Below are positions 16,808 through 24,971 of a DNA stretch of 27,810 nt, piece by piece; positions within the stretch are counted from its first letter, which is position 1, and each line of letters begins with the position of its first letter. The translations under genes were made by a program, and so were the position numbers. The notes beneath the pieces were generated by a model that was given only the letters and a program-made list of their open reading frames with translations, had not been told where the DNA came from and did not search any database. The stretch lies in NCBI RefSeq assembly GCF_910578695.1, contig NZ_CAJTQJ010000032.1, positions 1-27,810 on the forward strand. The letters are read 5' to 3'. This stretch comes from an uncultured Brachyspira sp. Lineage in GTDB: Bacteria; Spirochaetota; Brachyspiria; Brachyspirales; Brachyspiraceae.

Positions 16808-17947
16808 TTGAAAAATAAAACTACTGAATTTTATAAAAAATTTAAATACTGCATACCTTCAAATAAAGAAATAGCAGAAAAAGAAGAAAGCATATTAGAA
16901 AATATAATAAATATGTCAAATAAAGATTTAACTGCTTATATTAGACAATATATAGTTAAATTAACTTATTACAAAAAAAATTTTTTAGACTTAGAAACTT
17001 CAGAGCTTATAGCTAAAATACTTATAGAAATAGGCTTTATATTAAGAATACAATATATTGATTATTTAAAAAATACAGAAAATAATACATTAAATAACAA
17101 TGATGAAGAGATAATTAATCTATCAAAAATGATACAGCTTCTTGTATATGAAATAACTACAATAATATCAAGTAAGGAATATGAAATAGATAATATATTT
17201 GATAATTTAGATGCTTTAAAATCAGATACAACAATCGGACATATAAATAGAATATTCATTACGAATATAGAAGCCATAAATTTTTTTAATAATAAATTAA
17301 ATCACGGAGCTGCAAGCAGACTTAGAATTGATTTTAAAAAAAATTATTATAAATTTTCTGATAGAATATATCAAAGATATCATTTGATTAATAATGCAAA
17401 TACTTTAGATTCAAATGTAAAATTAGGTGTAAGAAAAATAGAAAATTATACAATTAATGATGCTGCTATTGGTATTTTAATTCACGATATAAGTTTGGAC
17501 AAAGAGAGAGATTATATACCATTACCAAATGAAGAAAAGGATAATCATTCAATAAAGGATTATGCTTTTGCTAAATATTTTATGAGAGGAAATGAAGGAG
17601 CTGTATTAACTGTTTCTTTGCATCATGAATATTATAGTTATGGATACGGGCTTTTTACAGAATTATATAAAGCTGCTTTAAGAAGAAATCCAAATCATGA
17701 AATAGAATATATAATATCTTATGATTATAAAGATATATTAACATTACAAAGTCTTACATATTTACCAGCAAAAATTTTAGAGGTAATTGATGTTTATGAT
17801 ACTTTAACAAAAAGTATGAATAAAAATCCAAAAGAGGCTGTGCTTTTTATGAAAGAAAATTTCTTAGAAAAATATATAAAGATTGATCCGATAATCACAG
17901 ATTCATTTATAGATTATCTTAAAGAAATAAAAAAAATAAAGTTATAA
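16808..17947 (+). CDS. Divergent HD-GYP-like protein
   Basis: A 379-residue cytoplasmic protein starting at TTG, 6 bases after AAAGGG; the first ATG would remove 35 residues. The N-terminal 140 residues are helical and unassigned. The C-terminal part follows the HD-GYP layout: GHINRIFI (144-151), LIHDI with His226-Asp227, LHHEYYSYGYG (271-281) where family members have HHExxDGxGYP, and AKILEVIDVYDTLT (321-334). The His-His-Glu and the late Asp residues remain, but the GYP triplet reads GYG and the DG before it is SY. HD-GYP proteins usually hydrolyse cyclic di-GMP; whether this one does is doubtful. It converges on dxs with 2 bases between stop codons. Confidence 0.75.
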   Translation: MKNKTTEFYKKFKYCIPSNKEIAEKEESILENIINMSNKDLTAYIRQYIVKLTYYKKNFLDLETSELIAKILIEIGFILRIQYIDYLKNTENNTLNNNDEEIINLSKMIQLLVYEITTIISSKEYEIDNIFDNLDALKSDTTIGHINRIFITNIEAINFFNNKLNHGAASRLRIDFKKNYYKFSDRIYQRYHLINNANTLDSNVKLGVRKIENYTINDAAIGILIHDISLDKERDYIPLPNEEKDNHSIKDYAFAKYFMRGNEGAVLTVSLHHEYYSYGYGLFTELYKAALRRNPNHEIEYIISYDYKDILTLQSLTYLPAKILEVIDVYDTLTKSMNKNPKEAVLFMKENFLEKYIKIDPIITDSFIDYLKEIKKIKL

Positions 17948-17949
17948 TA

Positions 17950-19803
17950 TTAAAAATAATTCCCTATGATTTCTTTTAGTCCCTCTTTATCTAATTTATA
18001 CATTTTTAAAAGCTCATTTCTTTTGGCAGTTTCAAAAAATTTATCAGGCAGGGCATGAATTTTTACACTCTTATATATTTCATTATCAGACATTAATTCT
18101 AATACTGCACTTCCAATGCCTCCTTTCTTTATATTTTCTTCAATAATCAAAATTTTATCAGATTTTCTAATCATATTTAAAATAGTTTCTTCATCAAGAG
18201 GCTTTAAAGTAGAAAGATTTAACAAAGCAGTATTTAAATTAATCTCATAAACAGCATCATATATATCAATAAGTGTCTGTCCGTAGCTTATTATAAGATT
18301 ATTACTGTTTTCAAAATCTCTTACAATATGAGCTTTTCCTATCTCAAAATTATCAGATACAAGATTTTCTCTTAATTCTCTAACAGCCGATTTATTATAT
18401 CTTATAACTGTAGGTCCTTTATATTCTATAGATTTTTTCACCATATCTTTAAAATCTTTTTCACCTACAGGGGACATAATAGTAATATTGGGTATAATTC
18501 TAAGAAAAGATATATCAAATACTCCTTGATGAGTATCTCCGTCTTCAGGTACAAGCCCAGCCCTATCTATCATAAGCTTAACATTAGCATTCATTATTCC
18601 GATATCATGTATTATTTGATCATATCCTCTTTGTAAAAATGTAGAATATAAAAAAACAAAAGGTATTATACCATTTACAGAAAGCCCTACAGCAAAAGTA
18701 ATAGAATGCTGTTCGGCTATGCCTACATCAAAAAATCTGTCTTTAAAAAGTTCTGCATATTCGCTTAATCCTGTTCCTGATTCCATAGCCGCAGTTATAG
18801 CTACAATATTTTTATTTTCCTCAGCAGCTTTTATAATGGATTCGCCTGCAATATTAGAAAAAGTTTTTGAATTAGATTTATTTTTTAATTCTCCTGTTTC
18901 AATATCGAAAGGTGCTATGCCATGAAATTTATCAGGATTTTCTTCAGCTATTTTATAACCCTTACCCTTAACCGTATTAACCTGAACTAATCTAAGTCCT
19001 CTCATAGATTTTACTTTCTGAAATGTATCTATTAATTCATAATAATTATGACCGTCTACAGGACCGAAATATTTAAATCCCATTTCTCTGAATGCAATAC
19101 CGGGAGTTAAAAAAGTTCTGACAGCCTCTTTTCCTCTATTTATAAATTCATTAGCAATATCTCCGAAAGGCAATGCAGAAACAAGTACTCTTAATTTCTC
19201 AGATGCATCATGAACTAAATTATCATTTAATGTATTATTTAAAAATTTAGATACGGCACCAATATTTTTTCCTATAGACATTTCATTATTATTCAAAACT
19301 ATTATTATATCTCTGTCAGTGTTGGCAATATTATTCATAGCCTCTAATGCCATTCCTCCAGTCATAGCACCGTCCCCAATTATGGCTATAACATCTCCTG
19401 TATCATCAGAAAGTTCTTTAGAAACTGAAAGCCCATAAGCAAATGATAATGAAGTAGAAGAATGTCCTGTTTCTTCAATATCATGTTCGGACTCGATTCT
19501 TTTAGGAAAGCCCGATAATCCCCCATAAGTTCTTAAAGTATTGAATTTATCTTTTCTCCCAGTAATGATTTTATGAGTGTATGACTGATGTCCTACATCA
19601 AATATAAAGGCATCTTTAGGAGAATTAAATAAATAATGAAGCACTAAAGTTAAATCTACTACTCCTAAATTACTTCCTAAATGTCCTCCTGTATTAGATA
19701 CATTTTTTATTAAAAATTCTCTTATCTCAGAAGATAATAATATTAATTCTTCTATACTTAATTTTTTTAAATCATACGGACTATTTATATCTTCTAAATA
19801 CAT
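17950..19803 (-). CDS. dxs: 1-deoxy-D-xylulose-5-phosphate synthase
   Basis: A thiamine-diphosphate enzyme that condenses pyruvate with glyceraldehyde 3-phosphate, the first step of the MEP isoprenoid pathway and a source of thiamine and pyridoxal precursors. The 617-residue product shows GGHLGSNLGVVDLT, FDVGHQSYTHKI, the ThDP motif GDGAMTGGMALEAMNN (about 143-158), VDGHNY, IAEQHS and DRAGLVPEDGDTHQGVFD (a Pro replaces the common Gly after DRAGLV). The start is ATG 19801-19803, with AAGG 6 bases upstream; the longer in-frame form from 19851 adds 16 residues and lacks a ribosome binding site. Length and motifs are normal, so it should be active. Confidence 0.97.
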   Translation of the reverse strand: MYLEDINSPYDLKKLSIEELILLSSEIREFLIKNVSNTGGHLGSNLGVVDLTLVLHYLFNSPKDAFIFDVGHQSYTHKIITGRKDKFNTLRTYGGLSGFPKRIESEHDIEETGHSSTSLSFAYGLSVSKELSDDTGDVIAIIGDGAMTGGMALEAMNNIANTDRDIIIVLNNNEMSIGKNIGAVSKFLNNTLNDNLVHDASEKLRVLVSALPFGDIANEFINRGKEAVRTFLTPGIAFREMGFKYFGPVDGHNYYELIDTFQKVKSMRGLRLVQVNTVKGKGYKIAEENPDKFHGIAPFDIETGELKNKSNSKTFSNIAGESIIKAAEENKNIVAITAAMESGTGLSEYAELFKDRFFDVGIAEQHSITFAVGLSVNGIIPFVFLYSTFLQRGYDQIIHDIGIMNANVKLMIDRAGLVPEDGDTHQGVFDISFLRIIPNITIMSPVGEKDFKDMVKKSIEYKGPTVIRYNKSAVRELRENLVSDNFEIGKAHIVRDFENSNNLIISYGQTLIDIYDAVYEINLNTALLNLSTLKPLDEETILNMIRKSDKILIIEENIKKGGIGSAVLELMSDNEIYKSVKIHALPDKFFETAKRNELLKMYKLDKEGLKEIIGNYF

Positions 19804-19904
19804 ATATAACCTTAAAATTAATTTAATGAATAAATTATAACCATAAAACATTTTATTTCAATACAGCAAAAATATATAAAATATAATTTTTTATTCATAA
19901 TAAT

Positions 19905-20131
19905 TTACAATAAACTATATTGAAAAAATTTAAATATAAAACTAATAAACATAATTAAAACAATTATAACTAATATTTTAATAATACTATCCAATAAACC
20001 TCCGAAATGAGGAGGAAAGAACATAGGAAAATCTAAAAAATGTCTGCTATGAGGCGGTATATGTCCTATATGATGAAATGCACAAGATATGAATAAAAAA
20101 GAAAATAATGTTAAAAAATAAATTTAAACAT
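19905..20131 (-). pseudogene. Small His-rich lipoprotein-like gene, frameshifted in a T run
   Basis: The ATG at 20129-20131 has an excellent ribosome binding site (AGCAGGA, 6 bases away) and opens MFKFIF, but stops at TAA after a run of six T (20113-20118). Adding one T restores a single 75-residue frame to the TAA at 19905-19907. Its parts are LTLFSFLFISC (signal peptide with lipobox-like FISC, Cys17), a His/Pro-rich stretch (AFHHIGHIPPHSRH, FPPHFGG) and a hydrophobic segment (about 50-70). The exact fit of ribosome binding site, signal peptide and stop argues that this was or is a gene. It may be phase-variable, decayed or a miscalled homopolymer. I recognise no family. Histidines might bind metal, but that is speculative. 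Confidence 0.6.
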
Positions 20132-20153
20132 AAAATATCCTGCTTAATTTTTA

Positions 20154-20179
20154 TATATTATTAGACGAACAATAATATA
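20154..20179. repeat. Perfect 9-bp inverted repeat upstream of the small lipoprotein gene
   Basis: tatattatt (20154-20162) and aataatata (20171-20179) flank an 8-base spacer, agacgaac. It lies about 23 bases before the ATG of the frameshifted lipoprotein gene. It could be an operator or a leader hairpin. The arms are pure A/T, so chance is possible. Confidence 0.4.
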
Positions 20180-20252
20180 AAAAAGTTTCTAAATAAATTT
20201 TAATAACTATTTATTTTTTTATAAAAAAGCTATATTATTACAAACATATTAA

Positions 20253-20454
20253 GTTAATCATATAAACAAACTTGGCTGGACTGCTTTATTAGAAGTTACT
20301 ATTTTAGGAAATGATTCTAAAAATTATATTGAAATAGTAAAACTGCTTCTTTCTCATGGTGCTGATAAAAATATCAAAGACAGAGAAAGGAAAAACTGCT
20401 TTAGATAATGCTAGAGAAAGAGGCTTAAAAAATATTGAAGCTATATTAAATTAA
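20253..20454 (+). pseudogene. Ankyrin-repeat protein remnant
   Basis: The plus strand encodes NKLGWTALLEVTILGNDS, then YIEIVKLLLSHGADKNIKD, then GKTALDNARERGLKNIEAIL. This is one complete ankyrin repeat and the start of a terminal one. The 5' side is cut by a TAA at 20250-20252 with no start codon. One extra A in 20386-20388 shifts the frame; without it the remnant is 66 codons ending at TAA 20452-20454. No further repeats were found upstream. It overlaps the tail of the barrel-protein gene on the other strand by 4 bases. This is a relic of a larger ankyrin gene, probably left by a deletion. Confidence 0.75.
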
Positions 20455-21512
20455 TAATTATACTCCAAAGATAATTCAAATATATGCTCTAAAACTTCAT
20501 CAGTTTTAAATGGTGCATAATAATTAAATGTTAAATTAAAATTATTAACATTAAATAATAATTTTGTATTAAATTCCATTTTATACTTTGGAGAATGTGC
20601 AAAATAAGTTATAAAGTTAATTAAATTATCTAAAAAAGACATATAAAGACCTACAGAATAAAATGAATGACTGTTTTCATAAAAATATTCTATGTAAGGG
20701 TTTAATATGAAATTGTAATTATATATAAAATTATAATTAACACCTAATAAAGATTTTATATCATTAACTGTTTTTCCAATATTGTTTTTACTTAAAATAT
20801 TATAAGTAACATTTCCATAAAGTTTTAAACCTATATCAAATATATATGAAGCCTCAAACCCAAGCATTAAATTATTTTTATTAGTTAAATCATAAGTGTA
20901 TTTAGTGATACCCATTAAACCTAAATGAGAATCAGAATATTTTAAATAATACCAAACCTTATAATAATTTAGTTCTTTTAATAAATCTATTGACTTAGTA
21001 TCTGTAATAAAGCCTATTGAATGAGTTATATTATTTTGATATATATTAAGCTCTGTATTATATAAAGAATTAAAATCATTATATAAAACACTTTCATCAA
21101 CAAACATATATTGTCTGTTAAAACCTTCTCCAAAATGAAATTTTCTTTTTCCTATATAAAAACCAATAATATCATTTATATAAGTAAATTGAACTTCATC
21201 AAAAATAAAACTTGCATAAACTTTATTATCGCTTTTTTTTATAATGTTTCCATTATCAAAAATAATATCTCTGCTTTCTTTTGTATAAATTCTAACAGCA
21301 GGCTTAAATGAAAAATAATAATTATTGTTTATATATTCAAAACCTAAATAAAAATAAGTATCATTACTGAAAATTGAATTAGGTATATAATCAGTTTCTT
21401 TTAAATCTATATAATTAAAACTTGTATTAAAACCAAATTTAGGATTAATGTCGGCAAAAATCGAACTAGACAAAACAAATATTATAATAATAAAATAATT
21501 CAAAAATTTCAT
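20451..21512 (-). CDS. Predicted outer-membrane beta-barrel protein, end of operon
   Basis: A 353-residue exported protein. The signal peptide is residues 1-20 (cleavage after SSSIFA). The mature part is rich in Tyr, Phe and Asn with alternating hydrophobic strands throughout (for example YFYLGFEYI, YYFSFKPAVRIY, GFYIGKRKFHFGEGF, LYGNVTYNIL, FNLTFNYYAPF), and it ends in an aromatic residue (LEYNY). This is the look of an outer-membrane barrel of perhaps 14-16 strands. I recognise no named family. It is the last gene of the eight-gene minus-strand run, 45 bases after the LolA-like gene. It may be the outer-membrane end of the transport system encoded upstream; that role is inference. Confidence 0.7.
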   Translation of the reverse strand: MKFLNYFIIIIFVLSSSIFADINPKFGFNTSFNYIDLKETDYIPNSIFSNDTYFYLGFEYINNNYYFSFKPAVRIYTKESRDIIFDNGNIIKKSDNKVYASFIFDEVQFTYINDIIGFYIGKRKFHFGEGFNRQYMFVDESVLYNDFNSLYNTELNIYQNNITHSIGFITDTKSIDLLKELNYYKVWYYLKYSDSHLGLMGITKYTYDLTNKNNLMLGFEASYIFDIGLKLYGNVTYNILSKNNIGKTVNDIKSLLGVNYNFIYNYNFILNPYIEYFYENSHSFYSVGLYMSFLDNLINFITYFAHSPKYKMEFNTKLLFNVNNFNLTFNYYAPFKTDEVLEHIFELSLEYNY

Positions 21513-21557
21513 TATATAAATAATATTCTATTTTTATAAAAAAACAATTATAAAAAC

Positions 21558-22235
21558 TTATTTAAATAAACTAAAAAGCATTTTTATATTTTCGCTTCTA
21601 AAATAAGAAGAAGAAACATCTGAAGGCTCTATTGTTTTTATACTGCATACAGTACTTATATTAGTATTTATTATGAGATTAGAAAAATACATATCGTCAA
21701 AATAGCCTGTAGAACTGCTTTTTTTATATTCAGCTCTTTTTAAAGCCTTTCCGCTATTATCAAAAAAATCTATTGTATAATTATTAGATGATTTTTTTAA
21801 TACACCTTTAGAATAAGGTACTACCCTATTCTTTTTTACTAAATTGACGCTTTTATCATCATTTATGCTTTCAGCTTTATAATCATTAATAAAATCTATA
21901 GACATTAAATCATTCATATTGGCAGCTCCTGTTATAACATAATTAGCTGCTATTTTTAATGCAGAAACCTGATTAGCACCCATAACAAAAAAACCCTGCT
22001 TATTTGCAAGAAAAAGGCTTTTACTATCTTTTAAATACATTAATTTATAATCTTTACCAACTATAAGCTCAAAATTATTAACAGTTTTTTTGCCGTCTTT
22101 AATATCTGTGAATGTTCCTTTTAATTTATAGCTTTTTCCATTTCTATTATATATATCAACAAATTCAGTAAAAATATCCTGACTATATAAAAAGCTAGAT
22201 ACAAAAATAAATATTACTAATAAAAATTTATACAT
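21558..22235 (-). CDS. LolA-like exported protein (outer membrane lipoprotein-sorting family)
   Basis: A 225-residue protein with a signal peptide (about 1-18, ending FLYS). The mature sequence resembles the LolA/LolB/MucB-type half-barrel: KLKGTFTDIKDGKKTVNNFE, KDYKLMYLKDSKSLFLANKQ, then a strand-rich C-terminal half (VVPYSKGVLKKSSNNYTIDF, KRAEYKKSSST, MYFSNLIINTN). Such proteins carry or bind lipids and lipoproteins in the periplasm and are often encoded beside FtsX-type ABC permeases. Its ATG overlaps the permease stop by 8 bases (ATGTATAA), so translation is likely coupled. It may receive cargo from the permease and pass it to an outer-membrane partner. The family call is moderate; remote homology should be tested by profile search. 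Confidence 0.65.
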   Translation of the reverse strand: MYKFLLVIFIFVSSFLYSQDIFTEFVDIYNRNGKSYKLKGTFTDIKDGKKTVNNFELIVGKDYKLMYLKDSKSLFLANKQGFFVMGANQVSALKIAANYVITGAANMNDLMSIDFINDYKAESINDDKSVNLVKKNRVVPYSKGVLKKSSNNYTIDFFDNSGKALKRAEYKKSSSTGYFDDMYFSNLIINTNISTVCSIKTIEPSDVSSSYFRSENIKMLFSLFK

Positions 22236-23445
22236 ATTTTATCACTTCAATAATTGGCATTCTTATTACTTTTATAATTGGGTACACTCCAGCAAGTATA
22301 GAAACTCCCAACACCCATACAAATACTAAAACAGTATCTTTTAAAGTAAGTAATAAAATTAAAGGAAAGCCGTCAGTAGCACCTGGAAATTTCATTGTTA
22401 TATTAAGCATTGATAAAATATTTGATATACCATAAGAAATAATTATTGATATAACAGAACTTAACAAAGCCATTATAATAATTTCTAAAAATAAAAGTAA
22501 AGTTACATTTTTTATATTTATTCCCAAAGCACGCATAGTACCGAATTCATTTAAACGCTCTAAAAAATTAGTTGTTAATATCTGCATTACAGAAACAAAT
22601 ACTAATATACTTAATACACTTAAAGCTATTAAATAATTATTATTGTTCATATCAATAACAGAAAGTAAAAATGCATTTAAATCTTTCCAATCTTTAGCTT
22701 CATAATTCAAATTATTAGAATTAAAATATTCATTTAGAGAATTTTTTATCTCAGTTGCCTTATAATAATCTTTTAAATAAACAAGCAGACTATGTGCATT
22801 TCCTTGTTCTAATCCGAAAACATCATACATAGCATTAATAGGACAGTATATAGTAACAGCATCAGCATAATTGTTATTTAAAGATATTGAACATACTGCC
22901 ATTAAAGAGCCTAATGTTATACCGTCGCCGAAATCAGTCATTAAATTTAAATAAGGTGTTTCATCATAGTTTATATTAAAATACTTTCCTAAATCAAGCC
23001 CCAAAGCCATAGTATCAACATCATCATCAAAAATCGGTGTTCCATTCTTTAATAAAACACTTGACATAACTTTTGAAACATTCTCATAAGCATATCCAGA
23101 AAAAAATTTGCTTTTGCTTTCATTGCCTATTAAACCGCTTATATCTAATTTTTTTTGATAATCATTAACTTCATTAATAGTTTTTAATTTTTTATATAAT
23201 ATTTCAAAATCTGAATTGTTAAGCATATTAATTTTTTCGCTTTCGCTGTTCCAATAAGATTTGTCAGCAATAACAACAGATCCTCCGCTTGTGTTTATAC
23301 TTGTTATTATACCTTCTTTAGAATAATTATTATATCCGCTTATAAGCATAAGAGAAACAAAAGAAACTATTATAAGTATCATATTTAAAATAGTTCTTGT
23401 TTTATTATACCATAAATTATCCCAAGCCAATTTTATTATATTCAT
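22228..23445 (-). CDS. FtsX/MacB-type ABC transporter permease
   Basis: A 405-residue inner-membrane protein. One N-terminal membrane helix (about 15-36, TRTILNMILIIVSFVSLMLI) is followed by a large outside domain (about 40-265) and three C-terminal helices (about 270-292, 318-345 and 370-395). Between them is the cytoplasmic coupling segment LERLNEFGTMRALGI, the characteristic FtsX signature. This is the topology of LolC/LolE and MacB permeases, which act mechanically on periplasmic substrates instead of forming a conventional channel. The ribosome binding site AGAGG lies 5 bases before the ATG. The ATPase gene is 63 bases upstream and the LolA-like gene overlaps downstream. No membrane-fusion or TolC-like gene is nearby, which favours a Lol-like over a MacAB-TolC-like arrangement. 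Confidence 0.87.
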   Translation of the reverse strand: MNIIKLAWDNLWYNKTRTILNMILIIVSFVSLMLISGYNNYSKEGIITSINTSGGSVVIADKSYWNSESEKINMLNNSDFEILYKKLKTINEVNDYQKKLDISGLIGNESKSKFFSGYAYENVSKVMSSVLLKNGTPIFDDDVDTMALGLDLGKYFNINYDETPYLNLMTDFGDGITLGSLMAVCSISLNNNYADAVTIYCPINAMYDVFGLEQGNAHSLLVYLKDYYKATEIKNSLNEYFNSNNLNYEAKDWKDLNAFLLSVIDMNNNNYLIALSVLSILVFVSVMQILTTNFLERLNEFGTMRALGINIKNVTLLLFLEIIIMALLSSVISIIISYGISNILSMLNITMKFPGATDGFPLILLLTLKDTVLVFVWVLGVSILAGVYPIIKVIRMPIIEVIKYV

Positions 23446-23508
23446 TAATACCTCTATTAAATTTTTTACTTAATTTCTTTTATTAACTTTAAAACTTTTA
23501 TAACTAAT

Positions 23509-24168
23509 TTATTTTAAAATTACTCCGTCTTTCATTATATATTTAGTATCAATATAATCTTTTATTAGTTCATCGTGCGATATAAAAAATCCTATGCCAT
23601 TTCTTTTTTTTATAGTTGTTCTTATATAATCATAAATAAATTTGCTTGTTTCAGTATCTAAATTAGCACTTATTTCATCACCGAATACATAAGGTGCTTC
23701 TGTTACTAATGCCCTTGCTATAGCAACTCTTTGTTTTTGTCCGCCTGAAAGCTGTTCAGGCTTCTTGTTTTTTAAATTATCTATTTTTAAATTTTCTAAT
23801 ATAGTCATAACTTTATTATTAATACCTTTACTGTTAAAAAAACGCAGAGGCAAAGCAACATTATCAAAAACTGTCTGAGTTTTAAGAAGTTCTAAAGACT
23901 GAAGTATTAAGCCAATATTTACAAGCCTAAAATAACTTCTTTCTTTATCGCTTAATTTTGAAACTTCATTTTCATTCCAATAAACTGCTCCATCAGTAGG
24001 CACATCTATGCTTGATAAAATATGAAGTAATGTACTTTTACCTGCTCCTGACACTCCTGCAACCCAAACTATTTCACCATTTTTTATTTCTAAATTAATA
24101 TTTTTATTAGCTTCAATATTATAATATTTTGTTTTGTATATTTTGGATATATTAACACATTTTATCAT
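23509..24168 (-). CDS. LolD/MacB-type ABC transporter ATPase
   Basis: A 219-residue ATPase expected to drive the adjacent permease. Motifs are Walker A GVSGAGKS (38-45), Q-loop Gln90 (GLILQSLELL), signature LSGGQKQRVAIARAL (140-154), Walker B VFGDE (161-165) with the catalytic Glu, D-loop NLD and H-loop His198 (FFISHD). It has the compact length of LolD-like exporters' ATPases. After the Walker B the usual DEPTGNLD reads DEISANLD, a small deviation. The ribosome binding site AAAGG precedes the ATG by 6 bases, and the previous gene ends 11 bases upstream, so the genes are cotranscribed. Confidence 0.93.
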   Translation of the reverse strand: MIKCVNISKIYKTKYYNIEANKNINLEIKNGEIVWVAGVSGAGKSTLLHILSSIDVPTDGAVYWNENEVSKLSDKERSYFRLVNIGLILQSLELLKTQTVFDNVALPLRFFNSKGINNKVMTILENLKIDNLKNKKPEQLSGGQKQRVAIARALVTEAPYVFGDEISANLDTETSKFIYDYIRTTIKKRNGIGFFISHDELIKDYIDTKYIMKDGVILK

Positions 24169-24179
24169 TTTAAACCTTT

Positions 24180-24950
24180 TTAAAAATCAGCACCTTCAGC
24201 ACTCAAAAATCCGTCTTTTCCGCTGTCATAAGATTTTTGAAGCAAGTATCCGTAAAATCCATTAGGGTACATTTTTTTTGCATTTTCAAGTTCTGTAAAT
24301 GCTTTTTCTGTTTCATTAACTTTCATATATGCCATTGATCTGTATATATAAGCTCTGTAAATCATATAATCAGGCAAATTATCTGTACTATTTAATGAAT
24401 TAATTACAGAATAAAAAGTATTATTATTATAATAGCTTAAAGTTGCAATCTGCCACATTCCGTATATTTGCTTTGCCCTAAAATTAGCACTGTCTTTTAA
24501 TAATGCAAGCCTTGAATAATTATACATATCAACTATAATGCTGTAAGGATATTTATTATTAAAAAATCCTAATGAAGTTAAAGAATTTGCAAAATCAGCA
24601 AAAGCTCCGTAGGACAAAGAAGTTGTAAAATATTTATCTTTCTTTATATCTTTATAAATTTGAGATAAAGTTATATAATCTTCTTCAAAAGTTCCATTAG
24701 CAATAGAAATATTCGCCCATAAAATATAAGTTTCTATTTTTAAATAAACTTTTTCTTCTTCTTCAAAATTCGATTTATCAATTTTTTCTAATATACTTTT
24801 TGCTTCATTTACTTTTACAAGTCTATTTCCAGAATAATATTCTGTATTTTTTGATTCTATTTCTTTTAAAATGTTTTTTGCTTCATTAGAAAGTTCAGCA
24901 TATAAAAATAAAGTAAAGCAAATAAATAAAAATAATATTTTTTTAATCAT
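24180..24950 (-). CDS. Exported helical repeat (TPR-like) protein, second of a pair
   Basis: A 256-residue protein with signal peptide (about 1-18, ending FLYA) and an all-helical mature part. The last third reads as TPR-like: ARLYRSMAYMKVNETEKAFT-type helices (IYRSMAYMKVNETEKAF, LENAKKMYPNGFYGYLLQKS). It shares layout with the protein encoded just upstream: MIKKIL start, similar length, and a related C-terminal pattern (YPNGFYGYLLQKSYDSGK here; FSDGAFLKQILEKNASGK there). The two are probably ancient duplicates. It is likely a periplasmic scaffold or adaptor for the ABC system. The gap to the ATPase gene is 11 bases and to the upstream paralogue 21. No named family was recognised. Confidence 0.65.
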   Translation of the reverse strand: MIKKILFLFICFTLFLYAELSNEAKNILKEIESKNTEYYSGNRLVKVNEAKSILEKIDKSNFEEEEKVYLKIETYILWANISIANGTFEEDYITLSQIYKDIKKDKYFTTSLSYGAFADFANSLTSLGFFNNKYPYSIIVDMYNYSRLALLKDSANFRAKQIYGMWQIATLSYYNNNTFYSVINSLNSTDNLPDYMIYRAYIYRSMAYMKVNETEKAFTELENAKKMYPNGFYGYLLQKSYDSGKDGFLSAEGADF

Positions 24951-24971
24951 TATAATTCCTATATAAAAATA

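Noticed and set aside
23509..24168. Defective ATPase because DEPTGNLD reads DEISANLD
   Set aside because: The catalytic Glu, Walker A, signature, D-loop and H-loop are all present; Pro-Thr-Gly are not essential residues.
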